Source of the DNA: Liolophura sinensis
Lineage: Eukaryota > Mollusca > Polyplacophora > Chitonida > Chitonidae
Direction: 5' to 3'
Assembly (NCBI RefSeq): GCF_032854445.1
Contig: NC_088301.1
Span: 10,662,281-10,726,280 of the forward strand
Length of the DNA stretch: 64,000 bases
Shown here: piece after piece, positions 14,556 to 26,253 of the stretch
Numbering within the stretch: the stretch's first letter is position 1
Layout: each line of letters starts with the position of its first letter
Notes under the pieces: generated by a model
What the model was told of the DNA's origin: nothing
The model's database searches: none
Seen by the model: only the letters and a program-made list of their open reading frames with translations
Translations under genes and position numbers: made by a program

Positions 14556-15663
14556 CACCTAGCCTTCCGGGCTAATTACCATCAATATGAATATTGTTCT
14601 CGGTAGTTAATTATCCGCTATCTGCCTGACGACGATTATATACCTTGCTAAAAAGCTGTACAATTTGCTTCACTTCAGGTGTATGTGTGGACAATTAGCC
14701 GTTTTAGTGGAGAGTCCCCGGTGAACTGTGGTAACATTGTAGGCTGAAGACAATAGGCTTCACAGACATTATCGTCCATGTGTAAGCCATAAATCCCGCT
14801 ATATTTCCTCAATATCGACTATCACACATAATGGCCACTGTAGTCCGAATACTGACAAGGTCATTATAACCTGTGTTTGTTGTTATAACCTGAGTGAGCG
14901 GAGATTATCTACTATACAAGAGTAACATTCTCCGTCATGAATAGCATCTTTCATCAACAAGTATATTCTCGAACAGCATAATGGCAAAGTTTATAACTAC
15001 GTAAACCCACTGACACATGCATGTCGATCTGGGCAGGAGGTGAAAGATTGTGATTAAAACGTGTAATTAATAGGTCACAGTCTGGTGTTTGGCCTAAAAT
15101 ATTCACAGTAAGTCAGGAAACACGCTCCAAACATGATCACCTGGGTACGCCAAGCTCTGCTCGCCTCTGTGTCATTATACTGTGACGGCTACACTTACAA
15201 CGAGTGTGGTGTCTTCCACATGGTGATCAGGTGAGGCAGCAATAACCGTGTTACCAGTGACATTCACGAGAGCATAGTGAGCAAAACCAGATTAGCGTCG
15301 ACTTTGCGGTAGGTGGCAAATGGTGATATGACCGAAACAATATTAAACTTATCGTTAATTCCAAGAAAGCAAACAAAACATACACACTCTACTTTGCAAT
15401 TAATTAAAGACAGTTTGCCAAAATTATCTTACAGGAAACACTCATCAGTTATTAATGATTTGTGCGCAAAAAGTATATCCCTGGCACAAAATACCCCATT
15501 ATCACCAAACATTAGTATCCTAAGTAAGCAGCTCAGACCAGAAGTCAGGTCTAATAAGCTCATGTATTGCCTTGGTGCCTTGACATTTCAAATAAACATT
15601 ACTGGGAATAATACAAAACTGGTATGTATATATGGGAGCTAACCAGTCCAGGAGGCGGATTTG

Positions 15664-16009
15664 AGTTAGTGAGTGAGGGACTGAGTGATTGAGTGCTTAG
15701 GGTGTAGCGTCCTACTTAACAATTTTTCAGTCATATGACGACATAGGAGTCCTTAGAGTGCATGTGCGTTTAATGTGCCTCCGTGTTGCATTACGGATTT
15801 ACACCGCTCTTTTATCTAGTGCTGCTTCACTGTGACGACTTACCGAAGGCCAGTAAGACGCCCCGCCCGAACCATTGTACTGATACGGGTCAACGAGTCG
15901 TTGCACTATCCCCTTCATGCTGAACGCCAAGTGAAGAAGCTGCAGTTTCCTCCTTTAATGCCTTTGGCGTGATCCGACCCAGGATTGATCCTGGATCTAC
16001 CCACCCGGA
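15664..16009 (-). mobile_element. SINE family 2, full-length, antisense
   Basis: The flanks 'ggaggcggatttg' (15651-15663) and 'ggaggtggatttg' (16010-16022) form a 13-bp TSD with one mismatch. The 3' end (left) carries a 'gagtgagggactgagtg' repeat, then 'ttcagtcatatgacgacata'. The tRNA-like head lies at the right end. Copy A has 'aggaagtggatttcgg' at the equivalent site with no insert. Confidence 0.88.
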
Positions 16010-18206
16010 GGAGGTGGATTTGCGTGTGTGTTAAGCGCCATGTCAGCTTTATTCCAGGTAAAATTAACCCGAGAGAAACTGTAGAAAATCAGCTCCCTTC
16101 ACCTGAAACTCAAGAGGCCAACCTTGTTACGAAAAGGCAGCAAGAGAACAAGCCAGAATTTAATCGAGCATGCATTCTCATCTTGCTCAGTGGACTATCG
16201 GCGGTAGGATAATCCAACTATGGCGATTTAAGACAGATTATCCATTATCATATTCATCAACACGGCAGATTGTAATTTGTGGAGCAAACGACGCACAGAA
16301 TTTCTGATTTCTTTTGAACATCAAAATCGTTGAAATATTTGGTATGAAGGCTAAGTACATAAAGTGTTGGCCTTGACATCCTTCACAACTGATGTCTTAA
16401 TAATACTATAGGTGAATAATATAGTAGGCCATATACTGACATGCTCTGCTACAGTACCTGCTAGTATGCTCTTTTATGGTTACTGTGCAATTTTTCTCCA
16501 TTACAGTAATCTATGAAACCAGAACTGCCTACTGAATTCTCAAACCACGCATTGACTTGGTCGATTTAGTCAAAAATGTGTGATATCGACCATGTGTTTA
16601 ACTTTGCCTGCAGCTGTCTTCGCGATTTCCAAAACCAAGCAGTCTGAAGGCTGCTGCTTCTTCCTTCCTAGGAATGCTTCGTTTGTGTTTGATTTTATAT
16701 GTGCTAGGAAGAAAACCATGTCACACAATTCGATTCAGTTAGACGATGAATAGCGGAAATCCTGAGGGAAGAGACCAGCCGATGTGCAGACCGGATACTA
16801 TCTGAACAGAACTATCAAGTGGTATTGGTCCACGCGTGCTGTAATCCGGTCATCACAAGAACGACCCGAGAGGCAAAATGGGGCAACAATTCCACAGCAG
16901 AACTAATTGGGCTTTACGACTGGATGAAAAATCACGTTTACTTCGCGATGAAGAACGGGAATTGGCGCCTTTTCTTATACTGGCACGCTGAGCCGATAAA
17001 CGCTGTTCACAGATCCAAAACTTTTCTTCCCCAGCCACTGAACTGTTCTAATTAGCTTAAACCGGCCGACCGACGGGCGCTATTTCGAAGGCACGCCTCT
17101 CCTCAGCGAACCACTTTATCTTTTATTAAGGGCTGTACCAGGAATTATGGGATGGAAGCCATACACCTGCAACATGGCAACGCGAGTTTTCATCCAGTCA
17201 CTGCTTGATGCCATTCAAACAGAATCCTGACGGGGTCTACGGCTAACTCACGGAGCCCTTTAATAAGCGATTGAAATTTCGGCTGCACTCAGTGCATAAA
17301 ATTTCAATAAAAGGTAGTACTTTACAATCGATATTTGCATTACTTCGAGGCTTGTAGTTATGTAAGACCCCATCCAGTTACAATACATGAACACAATTAA
17401 CCCACATAAATACAGTAGGAACTTTGTTCCGCACCGGTATGGGAAACTCTAATCCCGTGTGGGACATAAAACCGTTTGCGTGGTATTTCCTCTTTGGAAA
17501 CATATTTATCTTTGTTTGCTGAGGTCCATGAGGACGTGCTAATACATTAGCATCTCCCTTCTATAGTAACATTCGGGAACTCAGCCCGTGGTTATTACGT
17601 CTTTGGGCAGAACCTGAAGTGTCTACAACAAACGGGCACCACTGCTGGTATTTTCTACACTGACGGAACATGACGGAAAGAAATACATGCCTCAATGTTT
17701 AGATTTCATCAGCCTTATTTCACGGTTTTGCTGGCAAACATGTTTGATTCAAACTGCAATAGGGTTATCCAAATACTCGAAATAAAGATCAAATTAATCC
17801 GCACACAAAGAAACCGGAAACTGGTATTGTCGTCGGGCAGGGCAATGAAAATACCTGAATGCCAATATTTAAGATTAGATTCAGACGAAGCTTTCTGACT
17901 GGCTCATGCACCTGCAACAGAGGTTGGTCTGAGATTGGAAAAAGCTGTCATAAGAATGCCCATTCAGATTACGTGAGGAAAATCCTGGACGCCTTGACAC
18001 TAAATTAATGCTAGAAAATGTACTGAACATGTCAATATCTTAAACTGAATACGCTCAAGGAGAGGTACGGACTGACTAAATTTTCACCGGAAAACTGCAT
18101 TACTTGTGTGCGAACTTCCATATTGCCCTACGACATATAAATGGCATTGGTGATGAAATAGCCTACACATTGAAACTGATCTCTTACAGGCCTGCTTCGT
18201 TGCTAA

Positions 18207-18555
18207 CCTACCGGCCCGGATAGCATCGTTTGTAGAGCGTCCGCTTCGCGAGCGGTAGATCCGGCATCAATCCTGGGTCGAATCACACCTAAGACTTTAA
18301 AAGAGGAAGTACAACTTCCTCGCTTGGCGTTCAGCATGAAGGGGATAGTGCAACGAATGCTTGACCTGTATCAGTATAATGGCTTGGGTAGGGTGGCTTA
18401 CTTGCCGTCAGTAAGGGGTCTCAGTGAAGCAGCACTAGATAAAAGAGCGGTGTAAATCCGTCCTGCATTACATACAGCCTAAGGATTCCTTCGTCCTCAT
18501 ATGACTGAAAACTTGTTGAGTACAACGTTAAACCCAAGTACTCACTCTCTCACTG
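18207..18555 (+). mobile_element. SINE family 2, full-length, sense
   Basis: The TSD is gttgctaa at 18199-18206 and 18556-18563. Copy A reads straight through 'cgttgctaaccactgtcccc' at about 13830, the uninterrupted target. The 5' part holds a tRNA-like head with a degenerate A-box region ('tagcatcgtttgtagagcg') and a B-box-like 'tgggtcgaatc'. The body ends in 'gtacaacgttaaaccc' and a CACT-rich tail. This is the best reference copy of this family in the window. Confidence 0.9.
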
Positions 18556-18689
18556 GTTGCTAAACACTGTCTCCTTGGCTTGCAAATCAATTTACAGCTT
18601 GTATCTTCCATGATACATCTAACCTTATTACTTGTTTAATTCACTCTTTATATTTATTTATTGACTGATGGCTTCATTTAATTGATGTT

Positions 18690-19250
18690 CCAGTCAGGTG
18701 TTTCCTCCAGTGCCTTTCCCGTCAGGTGTTTCCTCCTGTGCCTTTCCAGTTACGTCTATCCTCCTTTGCCTTTTCAATCACGTCTTTCCTCCTGTGCCTT
18801 TCCAGTCAGGTGTTTCCTCCTGTGCCTTTCCAATCAGGTATTTCCCCTCTGTGCTGTTTCAGTCAGGTGTTTCCTCTTGTGCCTTTCCAGTCAGGCATTT
18901 CCTCCTGTGCCTTTCCAGTCAGGTGTTTCCTCCTTTGCCTTTCCAATCAGGTATTTCCTCCTGTGCCGTTCAAGTCAGGTGTTTCCTCCTGTGCCTTTCC
19001 AATCAGGTATTTCCTCCTGTGCCTTTCCAGTTACGTCTATTCTCCTTTGCCTTTCCAGTCACGTCTTTCCTCCTGTGCCTCTCCAATCACGTCTTTCCTC
19101 CTGTGCACTCTCCAGTTTCTTCCTGTGTCTTCCTGGACAGGTGTTTCATATTGTCATTTCCCCGTCACGTTTGTCCTCTTGTGTCTTTCCGGTCAGTGGT
19201 TTCTTTCTCTACATTCCCTGTCAGATGTTTCGTCCTGTAGTTTCCCTTCT
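18690..19250. repeat. 28-bp minisatellite array
   Basis: About 20 units containing 'cagtcaggtgtttcctcctg'. Because 28 is not a multiple of 3, three overlapping frames read through it, giving Ser/Phe/Pro/Cys-rich translations up to 246 codons. These are repeat artefacts. Confidence 0.93.
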
Positions 19251-19765
19251 CCTGGAGTCTCTCGGTGACCCCACGCACCTAGCCTCCCGGATTAATTACC
19301 ATCAATACGCTGACGGCGCTTGTTGTTCTCTGCAGTTATTCGCTTTCTGCATGACGAGGATTATATACCTGGGGAAAAGCTGTACAATTTGCTTCACTTC
19401 AGGTGTATGTGTGGACAATTAGCCGTTTTATCGCCGAGTCCTCGGTGCATTGTGGTGACACTCTAGGCTGTAGACAATAGGCTTTATGGACATTGTTGTC
19501 CACATGCCATTAACTCAGCGTTACAGCCTGTCCGGACGACTTGGTGCAAACATGATGGCCGATTTGTAAGCCATATATCTCGCTATAGTTCGTCAATATC
19601 GACAATCACACATAATGGCCACTGCAGACTGAATACTGGCAAGTTCATTATAACCTGTGCTTTACTGAACAAACCTTCGGAACGAGAGGAGACAGATAAA
19701 ACCACTGCACGGAGAAAACGTCCACCATGCCAGTCATGTATCGCTTCTTTCATGAATATGTACGT

Positions 19766-20008
19766 CAGTTAAGATCATATGGTAACAATACGATGACCTG
19801 AATTTAATATGTGTACTTGTAGCGTTGACCTGTAGGTATTTAGACTTTGGATAGGGGTGTTTTTGAGGTATGGTGTAATGCTTTGGTCTTTGTGGAGAAA
19901 AATGAATCAATGATAAAATTCAATAGCGTTATGTCGAGTAACAAATTAGTGTCTATGTGGAATAAAAAAATTAATAGTGCTTGTGTGTTAAGGATGGCAG
20001 TTAAGAGT
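19766..20008. other. Unassigned spacer
   Basis: AT-rich sequence between the duplication and the 24-bp array, with nothing recognised. Confidence 0.5.
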
Positions 20009-20655
20009 TAACAGTTCGAGAGCGGAATATCTGAACAGTTCTTGAGGGCAATACCTAAACAGTTCTTGAGCGCAATACATGAACAGTTCTTAAGCACAAT
20101 ACCGGAACAGTTCTTGAGCGCAATGCCTGAACAGTTCTTGAGCGCAATACATGAACAGTTCTTAAACACAATACCTGAACAGTTCTTAAACACAATACCT
20201 GAACAGTTCTTGAGCGCAATACATGAACAGTTCTTGAGCGCAATACATGCACAGTTCTTGAGTGCAATACCTGAACAGTTCTTGAGCGCAATACCTGAAC
20301 AGCTCTTGAGCATAATACCTGAACAGTTCTTGAGTGCAATACCTGAACAGTTCTTAAACACAATACCTGAACAGTTCTTGAGCGCAATACATGAACAGTT
20401 CTTGAGTGCAATACCTGAACAGTTCTTGAGCGCAATACCTGAACAGTTCTTGAGCGCAATACCTGAACAGTTCTTGAGTGCAATACCTGAACAGTTCTTG
20501 AGCGCAATACCTGAACAGTTTTTAAATGCAATCCCTAAACAGGCCTAGAGCCCAATACCTGAACAGTTCTTGAGTGCAATATCTGAACAGTTCTTGAGCA
20601 CAATACCGGAACAGTTCTTGAGCGCAATACCTGAACAGGTCTAGAGCGCAATGGC
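20009..20655. repeat. 24-bp tandem array with palindromic core
   Basis: About 27 units. Each contains GAACAGTTC, a 9-bp palindrome around a central A, followed by 'ttgagcgcaatacct' variants. The period is a multiple of 3, so frames stay open on both strands: 8-residue repeats EQFLSAIP on + and LKNCSGIA or LRSRTVQV on -. Third-base variation does not look constrained, and no start context or signal peptide is present, so I treat it as non-coding. Confidence 0.93.
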
Positions 20656-20990
20656 TGAATAGTGCTTTAGTCATTTGCTTATATGTGAATCCAGATACGA
20701 TAAATGATGACATCGGCTACAAATATGTAACCGGCAATTGGCCACTTGTAATGACTTTTCTGTACCATCAATTCTGTATCACCACATTCTAACGCCGGAC
20801 TTCAGTCTAGACATTAAGTGAAAAGTCAGTCATTGCTGACCTAAATCGCTGGAAGTTGTTTGGTATGTTTTCGGTTGTCAGTATAAATGTTCCCACAGAA
20901 GTCCTTCGTGACCGGTGTACACGTTGTTCTTAATTCATTGGTGGCTGTTGCACACTAAGATTGGGTCAACTGATTGAACAAGGGTAATTC
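20656..20990. other. Unassigned spacer
   Basis: No feature recognised. Confidence 0.5.
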
Positions 20991-21135
20991 GACTCAAAAA
21001 ACTGAGTCGTATGACAATGTAGCTGAGTCACGGGCGACTCCTGTGAGTTTTCCGACTAAGCAAATGAGTCAAAATATAACCCGATTAGTCTCGACTTACC
21101 TGATCAGGTGATATGACTCAACTTTCTGAGTCGAA
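20991..21135. promoter_or_regulatory. Cluster of AP-1/TRE-like motifs
   Basis: Three exact TGAGTCA/TGACTCA heptamers occur at 21024-21030, 21065-21071 and 21114-21120. Extra GACTCA/TGAGTC hexamers form two small hairpin-like pairs at 20991-21008 and 21115-21132. Chance expectation is about one heptamer per 8 kb. It may be an enhancer, or a decayed repeat that carries the motif. No gene lies close by. Confidence 0.35.
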
Positions 21136-23465
21136 GTAACTCCACTGAATTACTCGGATTTTTGTCTTTTGTCTCAGTGCAGTATTTCAACAGCACGGTC
21201 AGTGGAATGAATAAGGTCACGGTTAAACTAGGCAGAAATTATTTCCATTCCTTTCTTGGCGGGAGGGTTGGATACGAGATACGAGAAACGATGTTCAGAA
21301 CAAAACCACATGATGTATAGCTATTGGGAGAATCTCGTTTTGGTTTATTTTCTCATTCGGAAAAAATACAAATGGCGTGACAGGGCTTGATTATTACAGG
21401 TTACCATGTCGACAAAACATCCTCGCTTTATCCCGCTCTGATTCCTAACCAACTGTTCAAGTTTTTGTACAAAATTTGTTTGTGCATGGGGGCACTACAA
21501 CGAACCTAGAGAGCGACGCATGCGCTGTGATGAGTATTTACATTACCCGAAGAGATTAACATGTTTTTCAGACATGGTTGCTACCAAGCGAGTCTCTCTG
21601 TTTGCCAGTACTCCGAGTAGGTAATGATCGCCATGTGCTTTGCAAATAATCTCTATGGCAGCGATGATCACAGTATCGGGTAAAACAGTATCACAGTAAA
21701 GTAACAGGCTGAAGATATCAGTAGCGAATACAACGGTGTCATATGGCGTGATCACTAGTGATGCTTGGACAGATCAGTTGCACCTGTTGTTTATTGTTCT
21801 TGTTTAACAAGGTGAACAAATGATATGCTAACAATGTTTACACTGATGTCAATATTTCACTACAAATACACTTATTTGCTTTTATGTATTTTACTTAATA
21901 TTTAAATTTATGCTTTTACATTTCACCTTTTTTTCACCGTCAGCCCTCGGGTTGATTACGGTCTATTAACATTAACATAACTCTACATTAGCACGTGACT
22001 CAATGGAGGCTGATGTATGTGTTTATGGCTTAGGCCTACATCATGTGATACTGATTTCACATATAAAGGTTTATTTTATTCTTCATGTCTATTATATTTT
22101 CGTTTTACCACCAAAATGTAACGCCAGGAGTGGTTCATCGAATTGTATACATAATTAAATTCTACAATACCATAAACTTTAGGTTGTAAAATAAATCGGT
22201 CAAAACTCTCCTCAAGTAAAAATCGTTTAGTAAACTAACGTTCATGTAAAATGAGTTGTTTTGGGTAGAAAGACTGCATGAACGCGGTTGCTCACACTTG
22301 CCTGTTCACAGGTGTAGATTTCCTGATTACCCGTCATAACACCTGTAATAAATCTACACTTGAATAAACAGTTGTACAAGCGCAATACCAACATTCTCCG
22401 CCCAAAAATATTGTTTTATTTTTCAAACTATTTTATTAATCGACACATGTCAGTCTGACCTTGATGGCAGAAAGTACTCACTTTGACAGTTCGTCAGTAC
22501 CCTCAACGCAGAATTATCCCCCGCGCTGTGAAATGTCTGATGGAGGACATTTTGCCATCCCGACCTATCTGATACAACGAGCGGCAGCAAGGCGAGATAA
22601 GGAAGCAGTGAAAGGCTTAATGTCGGTTTTCATAACATTCGTGAGATTAGCTCACGGCTACATTCACACATGATCATGTATTCAAGGCTTCTCCATGTTC
22701 TGCGCAATGGGTTATCCTTTAAGCTTAATGGCACCTTCAGTCAGAATTGCTATAGTCAGGAAAGATTCCTCAATGGTTTAGATCAGCGTTATCATGAATG
22801 TAGCTAAAGTTCATCCGAATAGAAGATCTTTAAATATTTCTAAATACTGGAGGTTGATTTATTGCAATGCTTAACAAGCTTTACTTTCAACACCTAGATT
22901 CTAAAAAGTAAATGAAAATTTCCAGTGTTTTCAATCACAAAATTGCCTGTCGAACAGCTTTATACAAGTTGTGCACGAACATGTCTTTGGTCAATATTAC
23001 AGACATCTTGAAAGCATTTGTTTGATTCGTTTGGCTCAAGATGACCATGGCAGAGTACAAAGGTCCCGTTTTGTTGCTGCGCACTGACAACAACAAATCA
23101 TTGTAATTTTTGGCCATGGTCAGCTTTAACTTCCAATTGTTTCACTCCTCAAACATTGGATACGCTTGATAGAGGCATACGTCAACGGTAACGACCAGCC
23201 GTTGCTCTTCAGGAACTTGCCACTGCGCTGGAGGAGGAAGGGAATGGACTGAATCACGTTGATCGGGGAGGTGCCTCGTCCTTTCCGTAAATGTTTGACG
23301 AATAAAAAAGGAGGATTCACGCAAGTTTAGCCCCTCTGACTCTCCATGATCCACGTCGTGTTGGACAGCTGGAGTCGTTTTTACTTGTTACATTAGATAA
23401 GTCATGGTCGGCTGATGTTCTGAATGTCATTATAGCTGTGGCTCATTTTTATAAAATATCTCCTT

Positions 23466-23466
<1 letters not shown>
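21136..23466. other. Unassigned sequence
   Basis: No convincing gene. Frames at 22461-22673 (+) and 23142-23354 (-) are short and show no known domain. Confidence 0.4.
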
Positions 23467-23497
<31 letters not shown>

Positions 23498-23585
23498 TTT
23501 GATTTGATTTGATTTGATTTGATTTGATTTGATTTGATTTGATTTGATTTGATTCGATTTGATTTGATTTGATTTGATTTGATTT
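23467..23585. repeat. (TTTA)n followed by (GATTT)n microsatellite
   Basis: About 8 tetranucleotide and then about 17 pentanucleotide units. They abut the 3' end of an antisense SINE family 1 copy, so the array looks like an expanded SINE tail. Confidence 0.95.
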
Positions 23586-23675
23586 GTGTTTCATGCCGGA
23601 ATCAAGAATATTTTATTTTTACTACGACCCTCCGCGGGCTGCTGAAGACCTTCCCACGTAGACCTGTGGAGGGCC
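23586..23675 (-). mobile_element. SINE family 1 fragment, antisense, internally deleted
   Basis: 'gtgtttcatgccggaatcaa' and 'gaccttcccacgta' match the family 1 3' end and middle. The part between them is largely missing. Confidence 0.75.
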
Positions 23676-24391
23676 AACGTTATTCAGAAGTATGTTTTAA
23701 AAAAGCAGCTTGAATTCAAGTGTCGTTTATGTGGGTCATTAGATCTAAACTTTAGGCCCTGGAGTCACGTTATGATTTATACAGGAGTGGTTTTGACAGC
23801 AAACTTTCAGCACGTGCTTAACTCTCAGTTGTTGTGAGTCATCTATCGACGTATAAGCCAAACAGTCTCTCACAAAAGCAAAACAAGTTCATGGAAAACC
23901 TCCAAAATGCCAGTGCTGAAAATAAACTTGGTCAACCTATACATGCATGTCCTCCTGTCAAACTAACTGATGATCCAGCATTTAGACAAAACAGTAACAA
24001 GATGGCTCAGTGTAATAAATTAGATCTACCAGTCAGCTTAACAGTCTGTGAAACAGACAAGAAGTGAGAATTTGAAAATTTTACAGTGTATACGGCATAA
24101 CAGGATAACCATACACACCAGAGAAAATCCCACAATGTCTGCTCAATGCAAGGGTGTTGTAGACAAAGTTAATCACATTTTAAACAAAACTTTTTTTAAA
24201 AAAGTTCATTAACTTAATAAAACGTATATATTGCTTCATCTTTTTAATGCCTCAACTCAGAGGACAAACCCTTGACAAGTGAGGTGGCGTGTTAGAATTC
24301 AGCACAGTTGGATCGGCTGAGGCCATACATCAGTTTCAGTTTTATGATGACGTTCGGGTATACGAGTGGGGTTGAGACGACCAAAGACAGC
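23676..24391. other. Unassigned sequence
   Basis: No gene supported. The 77-codon frame at 23834-24067 (+) has no recognisable domain. Confidence 0.4.
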
Positions 24392-25597
24392 GTTCTGGCC
24401 ATCTGAACCAGCGAGGCGAGTCTCCTAGTGTGTGAGAGATAAGACATTGCTTTGATCATCTTGGCCATGGAAGAGAGTTTCCTGGTTCTTGTGAACGACA
24501 AGCCAGTGCTTTGGTCATCTGAGCCAGCGAGGCGAGTCTTCTTGTTGTTGTGAGGGATAAACAAGAGCTTTGACCATCTGAGCCAGCGAGGCGAGTCTTC
24601 TAGTTGTTGTCAGGGATAAGCCATTGCTTTGGCCATCTAAGCCTAGTTCTTGTAAGGGATAAGCCAGTGCTTTGGCCATCTGAGCCAGCGAGGTGAGTCT
24701 TCTTGTTGTTGTCAGGGATAAGCCATTGCTTTGGCCATCTGAGACAGTGAAGAGAGTCTCCTAGTTCTTGTAAGGGATAAGCCAGTGCTTTGGCCATCTG
24801 AGCCAGCGAGGTGAGTCTCCTAGTTCTTGTAAGGGATAAGCCAGTGCTTTGGCCATCTGAGCCAGCGAGGTGAGTCTCCTAGTTCTTGTAAGGGATAAGC
24901 CAGTGCTTTGGCCATCTGAGCCAGCGAGGTGAGTCTCCTAGTTCTTGTAAGGGATAAGCCAGTGCTTTGGCCATCTTAGCCAGCGAGGTGAGTCTCCTAG
25001 TTCTTGTAAGGGATAAGCCAGTGCTTTGGCCATCTGAGCCAGCGAGGTGAGTGTTCTATTTTGTAAGGGATAAACCAGTGCTTTGGCCATCTGAGACAGT
25101 GAAGAGAGTCTCCTAGTTCTTGTAAGGGATAAACCAGTGTTTTGGCCATCTTAGCCAGCGAGGTGAGTCTCATAGTTCTTGTAAGGGATAAGCCAGTGCT
25201 TTGGCCATCTGAGCCAGCGAGGTGAGTCTCCTAGTTCTTGTAAGGGATAAGCCAGTGCTTTGGCCATCTGAGCCAGCGAGGTGAGTCTCCTAGTTCTTGT
25301 AAGGGATAGGCCAGTGCTTTGGCCATCTGAGCCAGCGAGGTGAGTCTCCTAGTTCCTGTAAGGGATAAGCCAGTGCTTTGGCCATCTGAGCCAGCGAGGT
25401 GAGTCTCCTAGTTCTTGTAAGGGATAAGCCAGTGCTTCGGCCATCTTAGCCAGCGAGGTGTGTGCCCTATTTTGTAAGGGATAAACCAATGCTTTGGCCA
25501 TCTGAGACAGTGAAGAGAGTCTCCTAGTTCTTGTAAGGGATAAGCCAGTGCTTTGGCCATCTGAACCAGCGAGGTGAGTCTCCTAGTTCTTGTAAAT
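24392..25597. repeat. 59-bp tandem array with higher-order structure
   Basis: About 20 units of 59 bp containing 'tttggccatctgagccagcg' and 'tagttcttgtaagggataag'. The left end is most diverged. A variant unit with 'ctattttgtaagggataaac' followed by 'gagacagtgaagagag' recurs at about 25051 and 25462, roughly seven units apart, which suggests block duplication inside the array. Confidence 0.93.
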
Positions 25598-26145
25598 TTT
25601 ACGCGTCAGCAGATACGATCATCGACGGTAGTTTTTTCCTGATAAACAAGTCTTATCGGTATCAAGCCGTATGGGAGGACATCGTGTATATTTTAACAAA
25701 AGTCGATTTGTTATATGAAGCTAGTTGTGTTAACAGTTTTTAGTCCTGGCTTCAGTTACGTTCAATGGGCAGAATTTTATCAGGTTACTGGAATGGATCT
25801 CTTTACAGGGCTTAAGACAGAGAGTCTATGAGTTGACAGAGATCATGCTTTGGTAAGCCCTATGTGTCAGTTTGTACAACAAAAGCATACAGAGTAAAAC
25901 CCCAAACCGTGACGACGGTATTACAGTTGTCAAACGCTCACATTTAAGAGGTGAAATCCGCGCTCAAATCAATGCCAACCCTAGTCTAAGAGACGCATTT
26001 TGTTCCCTTTATGAATGAAACGGGCTTCCCTCCATTCTTCACTGCCTCAGTGTCACTCTGAGGGTCCCCGTTCAACATTTTGTAAAATAACAAGATCACG
26101 CGAAACACACGCAAATTTATGTACTCACATTCTAAATGTATATAT
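25598..26145. other. Unassigned sequence
   Basis: No feature recognised. Confidence 0.5.
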
Positions 26146-26253
26146 TGATTTACTTATTTGTTTGTTTGTGTGATATTTCACGCCATGCTCAATACTATTT
26201 CATTACGGCTAGGATTATAGAGAAAGGCAGCCGGGCAGAGCCTGGGGGGAAAC
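26146..26253 (-). mobile_element. SINE family 1 fragment, antisense, old
   Basis: 'tgatatttcacgccatgctc' and 'gccgggcagagcctggggg' match the 3' half of the family with many changes. Confidence 0.65.

Larger units (their letters stand above)
9920..14965. repeat. Segmental duplication, copy A
   Basis: It aligns in order and in the same orientation with 14980-19765. Strong blocks include 12424-12830 against 16739-17150, 13265-13500 against 17665-17900, and 14648-14860 against 19378-19600. Weaker similarity runs back to about 9940 against 15020. Copy A carries the TTAA-flanked MITE that B lacks. Edges are approximate. Neither copy holds a convincing gene. Confidence 0.85.
14980..19765. repeat. 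Segmental duplication, copy B
   Basis: Direct tandem partner of 9920-14965, beginning within tens of bases of the end of copy A. It carries two SINE family 2 insertions absent from A and a much expanded 28-bp array, and it lacks A's MITE. Edges are approximate. Confidence 0.85.

Noticed and set aside
18682-19422. 246-codon Ser/Phe/Pro/Cys-rich frame
   Set aside because: It is a read-through of the 28-bp minisatellite; all three frames are open for the same reason.
20042-20548. 168-codon repeat protein on +, and frames on - over the 24-bp array
   Set aside because: Openness follows from the period being a multiple of 3. There is no signal peptide, domain or start context that favours translation.
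20009-20655. CRISPR-like array
   Set aside because: Repeats are directly adjacent with no unique spacers, and the genome is eukaryotic.
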